This document shows, piece by piece, positions 31,521 to 43,672 of a stretch of DNA of 48,061 nt. Within the stretch, counting starts at the first letter, position 1. Each line of letters opens with the position of its first letter. Source of the stretch: Glutinoglossum americanum (lineage: Eukaryota > Ascomycota > Geoglossomycetes > Geoglossales > Geoglossaceae); assembly GCA_020080175.1 (NCBI GenBank), contig JAGHQL010000192.1, forward strand, positions 1 to 48,061, read 5' to 3'. Under the pieces are notes generated by a model that ran no database searches, had not been told where the DNA came from, and worked only from the letters and a program-made list of their open reading frames with translations. The position numbers were made by a program, and so were the translations under genes.

Positions 31521-34500
31521 CCCTTGTGTTCGTTGTTCTTTTTTCCGCCTTCTCTCTAGCCGCATGATGGCATCGGAAGGATCCACGTTAGCTACGTGCG
31601 TAGCGCGATTGTGACGACCCAGAGTAAGGCTGCCTAGCTGAAGTGATGGAAGGAAAAACGATCTATCGTACGCAATTCGTCCTTCCCCATCTGCCCTGAA
31701 ACTGGTAATGCAACTCTGGTGGTGAAACCGTATGATTGACAGATGATCTCCACCAACTAACCGGATGGATTTTCCGGGGTAATCCCTTTTCTTTTTCTCT
31801 TTATTTTCCTCGTTTCCCCCATCGGCAGGGCAGGGCTATTATTGGCTCTGTTCCACAGTTCGAGCATCCCCAGTTTGGCTTTAAACCGCCGCACCTGACT
31901 GCGCTAGGACACTCATTCACGGTAAGGCTAGTTGGACGGCTGGGGAATTTTTCCATCTTCCGTCACACTGCCGCTCGGATGGCCTGTCTGCTGTCTGCAG
32001 TCTGCTGTCTGTTGAATGGTTTACGCTTTTGTCTCGGTCGGGCCATAGGGGACTAAGCTGGGGAGCTGCAAGGGATATGTTGCGTGGGATCCCGGCGGGG
32101 ACCGGGCTTGGCCTCCCGGTTCGGACTCGGGCAGGGCTGCCCTTACCTTCGCGATTCTCATCGATTGGGTGTTTTGCTGGAAAAAGGTTTATTATGCCCT
32201 CGGCGATCAAATAAATACTGCATCAGGCAAAGGTAATTAGGTAAAGGCTCTCTAGCAGCCGGCGACCAGAGCCCAACCCTACCTATTTTTACCGCTGGGC
32301 TTCTCAAGGTCCGAGTTAGGCTTGCGGTGGTGACTGCTTTTCTGGAAATTTGTTGGGATTCCCTACTTCCCCACTCGCGCCGGAAGCCCATTCCCTCTTT
32401 CGTAGAAAATATGCCATGCAAAAAAGAAAACAAAGTCCTACCCGCTAATGCACCCCGCCCGTCTTGCCATCTACACGACAATCCATCGCCCCGTTCCACC
32501 CCGCGAAAAACTGCAGAGGAACCCCGATTCTGCACGGCCTCTCTCTTTCGCCTTGCCGAAATTGACCTCGCCGGGGTTGTTGTCTAGGGAGCAATGCCCC
32601 GATACCGACTACCACTAAATGACCTGTTCCATTTCCCGGTCCGTCCGCGTCTGACCTCGGACCCATTACCTACTCCATAGTCGGTGGTGATGCAAGTCGA
32701 TGTCGCAAGAGGCCCGATCCCGAGTGAACTAAGCATTTGGACCCGGTCCGGAGTTTTGGTCGTTTGTCAGCGTTGTTTGAGCGGGGGTTCTTGCGCGGAG
32801 AAAGAAGAGAAGGGGGGAGTGATCGATTTGGTCGATTTTCTTAGGTTGCGAATCCTTTGGGGGTTTCGGGCGGCCCCCCGGACTCTGGGGTAGGTACTAT
32901 CACCTATCATCTATCGCTGCTGTTTCGCTATCCCTCTGGATGGTCGGTAGCCGTCAGCGTCTTTGAGACTCAACCCTAACATTACAGAATTTCCTTGAGC
33001 AAGATAGTTTACCGCTCCCCAGATTAAGGGATGCACGGTCTCTCCAGTCGCCTCCTTGTTTTATCGCTCGTCGTTTTGCTTCGGGTCCGTTTGGCGTGCA
33101 CGTCTTATTTTCGCACTTCGTCATCGACCTTCATTCGTAAATGGTCGCTAGAGTGATATGCGAGAAGGGCCTCGTCAAGAATACGCTCACGGCATTCTAG
33201 CTCTCCCGGTCGGCTGGAGGCTGGAGGCTGGGGGCTGATATGGCTGAGCTAGATAAGTGGAATCTCAGTGTTCATCCTAGGTATTAGCACTTGTGTGGTG
33301 TTGCTGATTCTGTGGTTTCCAGCGTATCTACTCTCGCATATTCCGTATTCCATGATCTGGCGGCCCAGCCGATACCTAATAGCGAACTCGAAGACTCCCC
33401 CATCGACCGAGGTCGGCGACTACCAGGCTCGGTACTGCCTTCGCTGCACCGCTTTTGCTTGGATCTACTTTACGCCCACGCTACCAAGGCGATCCGCCAC
33501 CTTTCCCTGCTTTAGGTTCAACAATCTATCCGCGGTTGCCGCTACTTGCTCTCGTCCTTGTTGTCGGGTTATAAACTGCCCTAGCCATTGTGCGGCGAGC
33601 CTGTATTACACCCTCGGTGCATGAGGTCTTGCATAGAATATAGTCTGGCTATGGAGCATTGAACTGGTATTACCCATGTTAGGTGTCTACCACTTACCGA
33701 CTGGTGCGAGCTGGTCTTCGCCTTCTAGCCGTGAGACTATACACAGATATAGCATACGCTATTTTGCACTCTAGCTAAACTTATCGCGCCCATTCATCCT
33801 AACACAGAAGAGAAACCGGCGCCACATAGCTCGTGCCGACGCTTTTCGGCGCCTATCCACGAGATTATCTTAAACCCTGATGCTGAAAAAGAAGGATATG
33901 TAGACTGAAAATTTTGCTGGAACGTGATTAATTTCTGACGGGTACGGGCGGGGATTGGGATCCGGCTGCGCCAGAACGTTGCCAATTGCGGTGCGTTGAG
34001 TGAACATCTTGACAATCTTATAGAATAGGGGAAGCGACTAATAAATAAACTAGTGGGACATAAGGTTGCTATTACATCCACCCTAACATGGCAACGCGAT
34101 CACAGAGATGATGTGTGACATCATATGACTCACTATCCTAGTATAATTTTGATGAAACCGTGACGGGCCTCGGCGAAGCTCCTAGCAATGCCTCCCCATG
34201 TTCCCAATTAACATACAAGGTTCGGCCACCGCCTTGCCTAGGGTTAACAATGCAAACGACCTTGCTACGAAATGCCCACGTCCGATTGGTAGAGCCGATG
34301 GAGTGGTATCTTGTGGTCCTAAACTGGTAGGGTGATTGAGAGATGGTCCGTGGGTGACTCGGTTTGACCGAAAGTCATTACTGATACGACGCCCCACGCG
34401 AAGGTTGGCAGGTACAGGGGTAAAGGGACAACGTTTCGTGACCTTGTATATATAGCCATGGGCCTGCTATCCTATCTATGCAAATGCGAGGCTCGGAGGA

Positions 34501-37500
34501 CCTCCACTGCTTCCTTCCGGAGCAACTGGCTGCTCTGGTGCATGCATGCAAACAGTCAGGCGACTTCCAAGTAATTGGAGTGCATCCAGTCCCGGAGTTT
34601 CACATTACCAGCCATAAACCATCGAGCGTTCGAAGACTTAATATAATTTACAGAGTCTAACTCCTCTGAAGACATGACGTGGCGCCTTCCTAATTCAATA
34701 TATCTAGTCCCAACCACCCTAGTCCAGCACCCTAGCTCAGACAGAAGTCCCTCTACAATTAACTCCGCCCTATCAATTACAGACCTAAATCTGGTGCCAT
34801 CAAAATTTGAAAATATATTGCGGCCGCTGGTGACAGCAATGCTCGCACCAATGCAGACCCTGAACTAACTTCCATCGAATGAGCTAAGGGACGATAATAC
34901 CTTCACCGGTGCTGCCCCCCAATTGGCCGCGGCAAACTCTCCCTATTGAGCCGACCAGCGATAGGAGGGACCTCAACCACCCGTCTCTCTTTGATTTAGC
35001 TAGTGTGATCGACCAGATGTTCTTCTTTCCTTAAAAAATTGAAGAATCCAGGAGTTGCTAGTGCAGAAGCTCTAGGAAAAGCTTTCTGCGAGGTGGCTAG
35101 CAGAAGGCCATAGGAGCCATGACCCCCTCTCAGAGGCCTAAGTACTACAGAGCTCCTAAGCTCTAGTTAGTGAGGGGAGGACATGGTTGCGTCCATGTTG
35201 CCTTATCAGGTCCCGATCACTGATAGGCGCTACCGAACCTACTCCATTCGTTATTCCGGAGAGAAATGGTATCTCATGTAGATAGTATAGACGGTATACT
35301 TTAGCATCGATTTGATGTGCGAGAGATACTTCGTTATCTCGCTACTTTGCTACCATTTCAATAAGATGTCTCATTGTCCAGCCCTATTAGCCAGTCTACC
35401 ACCACGGGCTCCTACTGCCGGCTCGTGCTTCCACTAAGCATGTCCAAGTCTCAACACCAGGCGAGCTCGGGCGGATTAACTCTCTCTTGGAACTCATCTT
35501 CGCCACTAGGATCCACTGGAACTAGTCCTCGACTTCGAGCGCTGCCCTAGGGACGCAGTAGAGCGGGTAAGGGCTGAGAAGTGCCATTTTCAAATTCTTG
35601 CAACCTAAATGCCAGTGGCTAACGCGATGCCATAGAGTGTATCGGCCGTGTTTGTCTGCTTCGACTTTCACTTGACAAGATCCCAACCAGCAGGACAGAG
35701 ACAAGTTCTCTACCGTGTTTTGAAAAATTGCGATGAAGACGCTGGGTTAAGACAGACTCAGTCCCTTTCTGATACATGCTTTACTAGTTAGATTAGTCTG
35801 TCCCCGGGTGGTCATCTCCGTCACTAATTATGCCTTTGAACAGACGCACGCGTATCTGGGATATCAGGCTGATAGGGCGATCTCGATTGAGGGAACTAGA
35901 GAGCAGTTTGTCGTACTTCGGGCTCTTCTTTGATGCACTATTGCAGGCTCTTGGAAGATTAGCAGCCCACAGCTAGCGTCATGGTGTCGAATGGCCTATC
36001 CTATTGACCACAATGCGATCAAGGAGCTCTCCTGCCTGTGGATTAGACCTTCGACAGCCATCTGATCAAGGAAACCCGGGGCTACATGGCGGTGGCCGCG
36101 CGCGAGTGTGATAAGCCGCGCGCGAGCTAGAAATGTGAAGGAACATGTGTGCGTAATATATCACCAGCTGCAGTGAGATGCGGAATGAGCGGTTTGGGAC
36201 AGGTATGGCTGGTACTTGCACTTGTAATATTAAAGGATAAAGACTGACAAGCTGACAACTAGGAGCTTATATCGCAGGTGTTAACTATGTTGATATCGCA
36301 CATGGGCTAACACCGCGCCGAAGCGCCAACCCCATTATTCTAGGAGGTTTTCGTTGCTTGACCTTTAACAGTCAGTCACAGCACATCGATAGCTGGCCGG
36401 GCGGTGTGGTTGTCTCGGGAGGCTCAGAGGGTGTAAGGATATTGCGCAAAGGGTGGCTAGTAGGTTCCATTGCACGCTCCTTACTTATCTAACCCCGACT
36501 CCTGGATTCTTCGGCATTTGCTTTACTCTCTTAGACCCACAAAAAGGCTTATCAGAATACTACACATACAACACCGCTAGTATGGTCGGTCGCGCACACC
36601 ACAGAGGGACTTTTGCCTTTATAACTGCAGATATCCCTCTAAAGACCATCTGCACGTCATAGAGCAAATATTTAGGAGACTAGCATAGCCGTTAGAAATG
36701 AAAGAAATTATAATCCTTTCGTGACACCCGAATAAATAAAATATATAAAATATATAAAGCCTCAGTATCGCTTTGAAATATCACATCTTCCATTTACTAA
36801 GGATGCTATAAAGGGAAAGTGTTGGCAGCCTCACATTTGAACTTTCAATTTCAGCAAGGATTTTCTTTTCCCGTCGCGGGCACGTGCAACGAGGAGAGGT
36901 CCTTAGTCTGTACCAAATTACTAACCTAATCAATTTCTTTTCCAATCGCATATCACTCCCAAATATTTAGTCTAAATATGTAAACCGGCAACTCCCCGAG
37001 TGTTCTAAGGGGGGCATTACGTGATATAAGGATGTTATACTCATAAAAACCACAAAAAAATAGCAATTTGTACATATTTAGTTCTTCTTGTAGTAAGTAA
37101 GTTTTATCTTATCATATAGTGCGGGGATCAACAAATGATGAAGGTTCTCACGTGTTTGTGCACGTCTTGGCCCAAAAAAATTCCTGGATACTAGCTGTGG
37201 CTAGAGCGCGGGAGAAACCCAACAGTATCTGGCTATGGGGCTTGGATGAGGGCGCTGTAGAGGATGGCCTGTTTTGGATGTAATCGTAGATGGGCACCAT
37301 GAGCAAACACATCTAGCACACAGCAGGTCAAAAGGAAGTCCCACATCAGCCTCGAGCGCAAAAGCAGAATTTATTGATAAAGCATGCAAAGAGCAAAACA
37401 TATTGGAGAGCGGCCGTTACGGGTGAGAGGCTGTTCGTAAATAAATTTTCTCCCTAGGGTTTTCCGTAGTTGTCCCTTTTTTTTAGCGTTTTTTAGAACT

Positions 37501-37769
37501 GATGTAGTAGAAGAAACAGGCGAACGAAATGAGAAAAGGGAAGGAAAGAAAAGGCCATTCGCTCCGTAGAATAACTTGATAGCGGAGTGCTTATCAACGG
37601 GGTAACTTAAGACATGCTCAGTTGACAGGCTGGAGGCGGATACGTGGCACGTGGATCGCCTTGGAATGCCTGAGAGAAGTCGCATTAGTCTCCCTTTTAG
37701 TTGTGTCTCTGGATCTATAATTGGTTGGTCTACTGAGGGGATTGTTAACCCTTCCCGCTCCTATTCAAG

Positions 37770-38575
37770 CTACCGTGCGGGAAGAACTGCAGGACGAATG
37801 TTGTCGAAGACGGGATGTGTGGCGAAGCCGGGAAATAGACCAAGAATCCTCTCCTGGAGATCCCGGTCGATAGAATCAAACGGAGTGAGGAGGTCCATGT
37901 GGTGAGTAAGGCCTTGGCTATAGTATGGTCCCACAGCACCCAGTTTCCATATAGGAGAGTAGGCAGACGGACGCTCCTCCATGCCGTGAAATGCTCTCTA
38001 TCCGCGACGAGGCGATCCAATTTGATGTGCTCTTCGAATTTCCCGCAGTCAGCTGATGTTTGATTGCAGAAGGGGCAGATAATATAACCGCTTGGGATAT
38101 CGTAACCAGCTTCAGCAATCTCAGCCTTATGTTCTATGAGGTCTTCGAGCCTATGGTGGAGTAGGTGGGCCTGCATGCTGACTTGTCGCCTATGATGGTT
38201 ATTAAGATATTGAAGGGCCTCTAGTGAATATCTCCAAGAGTCGCTCCCATGAGAACGGGCGTGGAAGCTAGCATGAGCGATAGATAAGAACAGGCCCGGT
38301 GGTGCAAGTTGGAATGGGGCATTTGAACAAGTCATCGAGATTATGGACGTCCCAGAGGTGGTCTCGAAATTTGTCAGGTCGATAAAACACCTTAGACCCT
38401 CTAGACGGACAGTCGGTTGCCATGCAAAGGTAACCTCTCTGACCTTCCATGCCTCTGCATGTGCCTCTGGAGCCCATATTTCCGCTTGAACGTTCTCTTC
38501 GGGGAACATTTCGGCCAATCACACTTTAAGGAGTTAGAGTCGTCAGTCTCCACGCTCCTATTAAGGCTTAGCATT
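37770..38575 (-). pseudogene. C2H2 zinc-finger protein gene, frame-disrupted
   Basis: Reading leftward, a first finger reads CDWPKC...YGLQRHMQRH (C-x4-C and H-x3-H). A second reads CMATDCPSRG...FRDHLWDVH in a different frame, followed by FKCPIPTC. A further C-x2-C segment, YIICPFCNQTSADC with KFEEHIKLD, lies in the original frame. The tail, RDLQERILGLFPGFATHP, again needs another frame. Fingers 1 and 2 abut with no room for an intron, so at least two frame changes exist, unless there are assembly errors. The architecture resembles fungal regulatory proteins with two N-terminal C2H2 fingers and a conserved C-terminal block. The true N-terminus is not resolved; a possible upstream exon (MLELEVENNKVSKMN at 38879) is speculative. 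Confidence 0.68.
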
Positions 38576-41500
38576 GGCCGCGGTGGCGAGCTGCCAGTAC
38601 GTACTTTTGAGAGGTGTGCCGTGCCATGGTCGCCCCAATCGGGCGACAACCGTTCATGGAGTTGAAATTGTTTGTCGTTTCGCCAGAATGGATGCATCGG
38701 AATGCTACCACGAAAGCAATGCTTTGTATGCTGCATCCGCTCAATTGAAAACATGCAGATCCGGAAGCATTCCACATTGACATGCAGATCTTATACTTAC
38801 GCAGAAGTATATTGTTTTCATACTCTATTACTGCATTCATTTTGCTTACCTTGTTGTTTTCGACTTCCAATTCGAGCATAAGAAGCTCCGGAACCCCCTC
38901 TAATGTAACGTTTCATTGAGTCAATCAATACTATGCCCCCCACCACACAAGAACCCTAACTGCTGCAAATTTAAAACGTTTCATTTGAGATGTCCCGGTC
39001 TATGCTGGGTGACGCCAACGCAGGGTGAGGGCATGGAAGTGTAGTACTAGAATCGCAGGCTACTAGCACGCCGGAGTCTGCTGGGGAATGGCGGAGTGGA
39101 CTGTTAGATAGCTCAACGCCGTCTCCAAAGCCAGCGGTGGGTTTGTTCATCCGGTTCCATTCGCCGGTGGCATTGAATCCGAGAGGTGCCTCTGCTCCAC
39201 GACTGTAAAGTCTTTGTTAGGGCGGTTGCGGCACTTGGCAGGGTGATGTCGATGGACGAATCTGGTAAATAGCCGCTATCTTCGCGGTACCCGATACCCG
39301 GCCAATGAGATAGGCCAGGGTCTCTCAACGCGAAACAGTTAGCCAATGACCTAAATGGGGGATCAACACCAAGGCAAGCGATAACAAGCTAGATTTAGGT
39401 GCTGAGGGGTCCTAGGTGGTCCCAAAAACAAGCGTTGGGGTCGTTCATCCAATCCGGCCCATTAGCGACATCGGCTCCCAATTCACCAGCGAATACACGG
39501 GGTGCACCGCAATGCCGCCTTTTTGTTAGACCCTGGCTTTTTTTTTTCACTTATTAGTGTTAGATCTGCTGCCTCCAGAGTCGCCCGGCTGACTCCAGCC
39601 GATCTGCGAAAGGTTAATCTCGTCGCTCATGGTTGGCTGTTGTAAAGGAGGGGCGTCTGCAAACTGTGCAAAAGGACGAACTGGTGTTGTGGCACAAGCG
39701 AGGCTGAGTACCAAAAAGTCAGTTTAGCAGCAATGAGGATAGCGACGAAGCGGTGGAAATACGTGGGGAAAAGGACTCTGCTTATATGTTCCCGACTCTC
39801 TTCCCTACTATCTCTAGAGTGCCTATGTAGGGGTAGCCTGAGGGTAACTCGATGGCGCCCTGGCTATTGCCCTTCTTGATGCACCAGGGTATCGTGAAAC
39901 AACTGTCGCTGTAAAAAGTATCCACCTGCCCCGCCTCCAACATAATATCTATAGGGGAAAGCGAGAATAGAACGAACTTAGGGCTAACCGGGCTCTAACC
40001 AAGTGTTCTATGACTCGTGATCGTAATCCCCACCCACAACCGAGTTTACAAGGGTGTGTGAGCGTAGTGGTGGCTAGAGTGTGTTGCACAGAGTGCTACG
40101 TACAACGTATCGAAAGCGGAAGGGAAGTGGGGCCTCAGGCGGCCCGCCTTATTTCTCCCGACTTATGGTTGGACGGCTGCTTCGTGGGACTGGGGTCGAG
40201 GCCGCAGCCACAATCTACGGCTCCACCAACGCAGCCTACTTCCATCATCCCTCCTCCTAAATTTGGATAGCGCAAATACCCTCGGAAACGGTGCCCCGCT
40301 AACTTCCACAAGCAAAGGTCATCTTAGGGCGCTTTTATAATTCTTGGTTAGGGAGGTCCAGACTAAACTACTCCGTGCCGAATACCGCATACACCACAAA
40401 GGTTTCAGTAAGTGTTTAATTCGCCAGGATAGGGTAAGTCGTGGAATTTCGGCCCAGTTTGTGTGGTCGCCAAGTCACTTGAGTGGGATATTCATCTATG
40501 CGGTTAGAGTTGACCCTATAGCACGGCCACACTGAGACATGCATGCAGATTGCATGGCAAAGTTTTCACACTTCGCCTATTGGTGAGTTCTTATGATCTA
40601 TTCGGTTTACCAACAAGCTTGGGACGATTAGCTAATAACTTTGACTTATTGATTTTTCAGAGAGTCCCCTTAGCCCCGATCTCCCTGTTACTGGCCCCTA
40701 GAGGACGGCAAACCTCCATTAGGCTCCCGCTTAATAACACCATGAAAAACAGCGGCATTTACTCTAGTCCTAAGAATAGGTATAACCAGCCCCCAACCTG
40801 TTCCCTGAAATTTATTTAGTAGAGCCTATAGGTCGCAAAGTGCAAACTCCTGTAAACTTGAGCACTTAGCCCTTGTGGAAAACGGGCATATACACACCGC
40901 GCCCCCACGTCGCGAAACTCCAGTTGCGGGTTTAGACATAGACCGCAACTACCGAACGCCGAAGCCCCACAGAGCCGCCTCCTATGCTATGACGCTATTG
41001 ATATATACAAGGCATCTTAGCCGGCCACTAGATGTACAAGTTTTGGAGATTGAGGCTGGGTTCGTGTTGTACGTACAAGGCAGAATACAAGCTTCTTCAT
41101 TCAACTTCCGGGATGCCCGGTGTGAAGCGAGAAGCGATAAACTGCAGATCACTGCATCCCACATACACCAGATAACGACGAAACAAGGAGGGAAGGAAAA
41201 ACAAACAGGAAATCTCCTTGCCTGATGTTTTCGTCGAGCATCTGAAGCCGAGAGGATCTTCGGTGGACGTCCATTCCGATGCATTCCAATGCATATCCCC
41301 GCTGGTCGTTCCGGGCCCGCTAGCCCCACATTCGTTCGCTTCGGTTTTGGTGGCTGGCTGAAGCTTTGGCGTGCCGCTACCCCAAGATGGGTTTGCGGTG
41401 GGGCTTAGTTGGTTGTCCTACGCATTCGCGGCCGAGAGAAGCCTTGTGGCGTCCACACAGCTCTACCAGAGAAGCCTCTTTAGCCCAATTTCCCTTCCGT

Positions 41501-42310
41501 AGGAGACGAAGGCTTAGTTCACCTTAGACTTTAGAGGTGTGAGGGAATTTTAGTTGCCGTTTAAGGCTAGGTCAACGTCATGATTGATAACTCCATCCAA
41601 TTGGTCCCGGGGGGGGGTTCGGAGAGTTGGAAGGTAGTTGCTAGGCTTCAGGTAGCCACAACCATATAACTTCACACCCATTTGTACAGGCTTGGAAGGA
41701 CGACTTACAGCAACTCATGCTGGGGGATATCTCGCCGAGCCCGAGACCGCCTATAATTATGCAATGCAGCAGCAACTCCATTTCAAACCACATCACAAAC
41801 CGTCAAAATAGGCAATTCCTGGCGATGGCGTCTACTCAATTCGCATCTTTGAAGCTGATTCTATGAGACTTTCCGTCCTTGCAGTGAAACCTAATGTTTG
41901 GTTTCCCCATCTGGAATTTCACATGAATTAGAATGGTTACAGAAGCAAGGCTCGGGGTGCCGGTCAGAGACTTTCGAGCTGGAGTGCTCTCTGGAGTGGC
42001 CTCGGTTGGTCGGGTGAGGTGTAACCTGGTTTTCAGTATCCAGCTGAACGCGGAAGACAAAGCGGATTCTCTGATACCAAGCCAGTGTGTGGTGAGCTGA
42101 AACCAAGCCAAGTTGTGTGATGGCTCACCTGAATCTCGGAAAGCATGGTGTAGCGTAGGTGGATATTCTCTATATAAGGACCCTTAATCGCGTCTATCCA
42201 AGTTTTCAGAACAACGGCGAACCTTCTACATCTTACTTTAACCCATCTATACTCAGTGATCCTCTTAGATATCCAGCCAAACCAGCCTCTCCATCCCACG
42301 ACTTTGCACC
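38576..42310. other. Gene-poor spacer
   Basis: About 3.7 kb without a supported gene. The fragment read on the minus strand at 39100-39350 has protein-like composition but no motif. Two copies of the 12-mer aacgtttcattt/g lie about 70 bp apart near 38908 and 38976. 39538-39549 is a T run. The last 150 bp before 42311 are pyrimidine-rich, as in a fungal promoter and leader. Confidence 0.45.
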
Positions 42311-43672
42311 ATGGGCTTCCTTCAACTCATCCCTGCGGATACTCTCTCTGCTCTCTATGACACCAGGGAGCAAGTCCTAATCTTGGGCGCCAATGGCAAT
42401 CTACAAGACTTCACCAGCGAGCCCAGCTTCAAACGCTTACCTCTCCCAGGCGGCTTAAAGTTCGAACTGGAAGGGTGGGTGGGCCCACTAACCGGGAAGA
42501 CCTCGCCGTATACAGTGAGCCAGAAGTTCCGTATCCCACTCCCTAACCGGGCAACCCCGTCGGACTTCGTGATCATAGTCGACCAGAACCACCCGAAGGG
42601 CATTCCAGTCAAGATCCTCTTCACTGGGCTTTCGGAGCCCAGTCCCGGGCCCGAAGCCAGCCAAGTGACTGCGGTCGAGACCACGCCGGCTTCAGCTGAA
42701 GTAGATACTAGTGACAGTAACCAAATCCTTATATCCGGCGAGGTGAATATCAACGTCCTCTACAAAGAGAGCTTCCAGATCAAAGAAGCAGCTAGCGTCC
42801 CCAGCCAAGGTCGCGTTCTCATAAAATTCGACCCTAGCTTCATCGAACTCCAAGATGCCAGCATTCAGGACAAAGACATCGTCTGGACGCTCAACTCGCT
42901 CCAGACTGGCCGCACCCAGGTAATCGTCACGATCGAAGGCGGAATCGCTCAATTCCATATCACCAAGATTTATGACGTCTTCGTCTTCATTCCCTTTACA
43001 CGTCCTCCCCTCGACGACGAGATCCAGACTTTCACCAGCCGCGTCAATGTCGCCATCAACCGGATCAAGGAGCAGTACCCCGATGCTCAGCTAAATTCGG
43101 TTGAGGGCACGCCTGCCAGCCCGGGGGGAGTCACGAGCCCGAACGAGATCACCAACCTGCTCGTCATCTGCCAGGCCGATAATGGGACGGCTACGATCGA
43201 GTCGACGGGCTGGGATGAGTGGGGGCCCGTGCAGTACGATGCGCAGCCCTTGCTTGGGAACAACAATATCCCGTGGCCGATTGAGATGGATGCCATCAGG
43301 GCGGATCAGATTCTGAAGGAGGGGGGTTTCAAAGGCCCGTATCTCAGCATGTCATTGCGTTGGCCGCTCTCCCCGGATAAAGAAGAGCCCTATTATATAT
43401 TTACGATGGTGGATGGGCCGGTTGTGTTTGTGGGCGTCAATAGTGGGAAGGTAATCGTTGATGAGAGTGATCCGGGGAAACCACCAGTCCCGCCAACACC
43501 ATACCAGCCAGAGGGAACACCATACCAGCCAAAGGGAACACCATACCAGCCAAAGGGAACACCATACCAGCCAAAGGGACCACTGAACCCGCCAGAGGGA
43601 CCATCATACCAGCCAAAGGGACCACAGGACCCGCCAAAGGAACCACCGGCTGGCTATGGGAAGTATAAGTAG
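42311..43672 (+). CDS. Unrecognised 453-aa protein with Pro/Tyr heptad tail
   Basis: An intact intronless frame with a good start context (caccATGg) and steady codon use; family unknown to me. There is no signal peptide or membrane segment, suggesting a cytosolic protein. Residues 1-105 form an N-terminal region (VLILGANGNLQDF, LKFELEGWVGP). About 140-235 looks like a beta-sandwich (ILISGEVNINVLY, GRTQVIVTIEGGIAQF). About 240-390 is an alpha+beta region (WPIEMDAIRADQILKEGG, PYYIFTMVDGPVVFVGV) ending in a conserved-looking hydrophobic strand. The last 60 residues are a flexible tail of TPYQPKG-type heptads ending in AGYGKYK. No neighbour within 1.3 kb suggests a pathway. Long minus-strand frames across it are shadows. 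It is confident as a gene, not as a function. Confidence 0.85.
   Translation: MGFLQLIPADTLSALYDTREQVLILGANGNLQDFTSEPSFKRLPLPGGLKFELEGWVGPLTGKTSPYTVSQKFRIPLPNRATPSDFVIIVDQNHPKGIPVKILFTGLSEPSPGPEASQVTAVETTPASAEVDTSDSNQILISGEVNINVLYKESFQIKEAASVPSQGRVLIKFDPSFIELQDASIQDKDIVWTLNSLQTGRTQVIVTIEGGIAQFHITKIYDVFVFIPFTRPPLDDEIQTFTSRVNVAINRIKEQYPDAQLNSVEGTPASPGGVTSPNEITNLLVICQADNGTATIESTGWDEWGPVQYDAQPLLGNNNIPWPIEMDAIRADQILKEGGFKGPYLSMSLRWPLSPDKEEPYYIFTMVDGPVVFVGVNSGKVIVDESDPGKPPVPPTPYQPEGTPYQPKGTPYQPKGTPYQPKGPLNPPEGPSYQPKGPQDPPKEPPAGYGKYK
43495..43650 (+). repeat. 21-bp coding minisatellite (TPYQPKG heptads)
   Basis: Direct 21-bp units (acaccataccagccaaaggg core) encode four TPYQ-P-E/K-G heptads, followed by looser PLNPPEG, PSYQPKG and PQDPPKE units. 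The period is a multiple of three, so copy-number change keeps the frame. Confidence 0.93.

Larger units (their letters stand above)
26868..37769. other. 11-kb gene-poor block rich in simple repeats
   Basis: No open frame here shows a recognisable domain, signal peptide or convincing intron structure. 26868-27300 includes the promoter of the amino-acid oxidase. 27.4-31.5 kb is crowded with microsatellites and strand-biased purine or pyrimidine tracts; long frames there are translations of these repeats. 31.5-33.7 kb is ordinary unique sequence with CT-rich parts. 33.7-37.7 kb is AT-richer, with many stops. A regulatory domain, long non-coding transcripts or decayed genes are all possible. Confidence 0.5.

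Noticed and set aside
35522-35704. Minus-strand frame with TLWHRVSHW, faintly like the start of a copia-type pre-integrase region
   Set aside because: The match is only a few residues, the surrounding frames show no integrase or reverse transcriptase, and no terminal repeats were seen.
43437-43646. Minus-strand frame with repeated PLAGMVF units
   Set aside because: It is the antisense reading of the TPYQPKG minisatellite inside the larger plus-strand gene.
43480-43670. PPxY (WW-domain ligand) motifs in the tail of the 453-aa protein
   Set aside because: The repeats read TPYQP and PPTPY; no exact PPxY spacing occurs.
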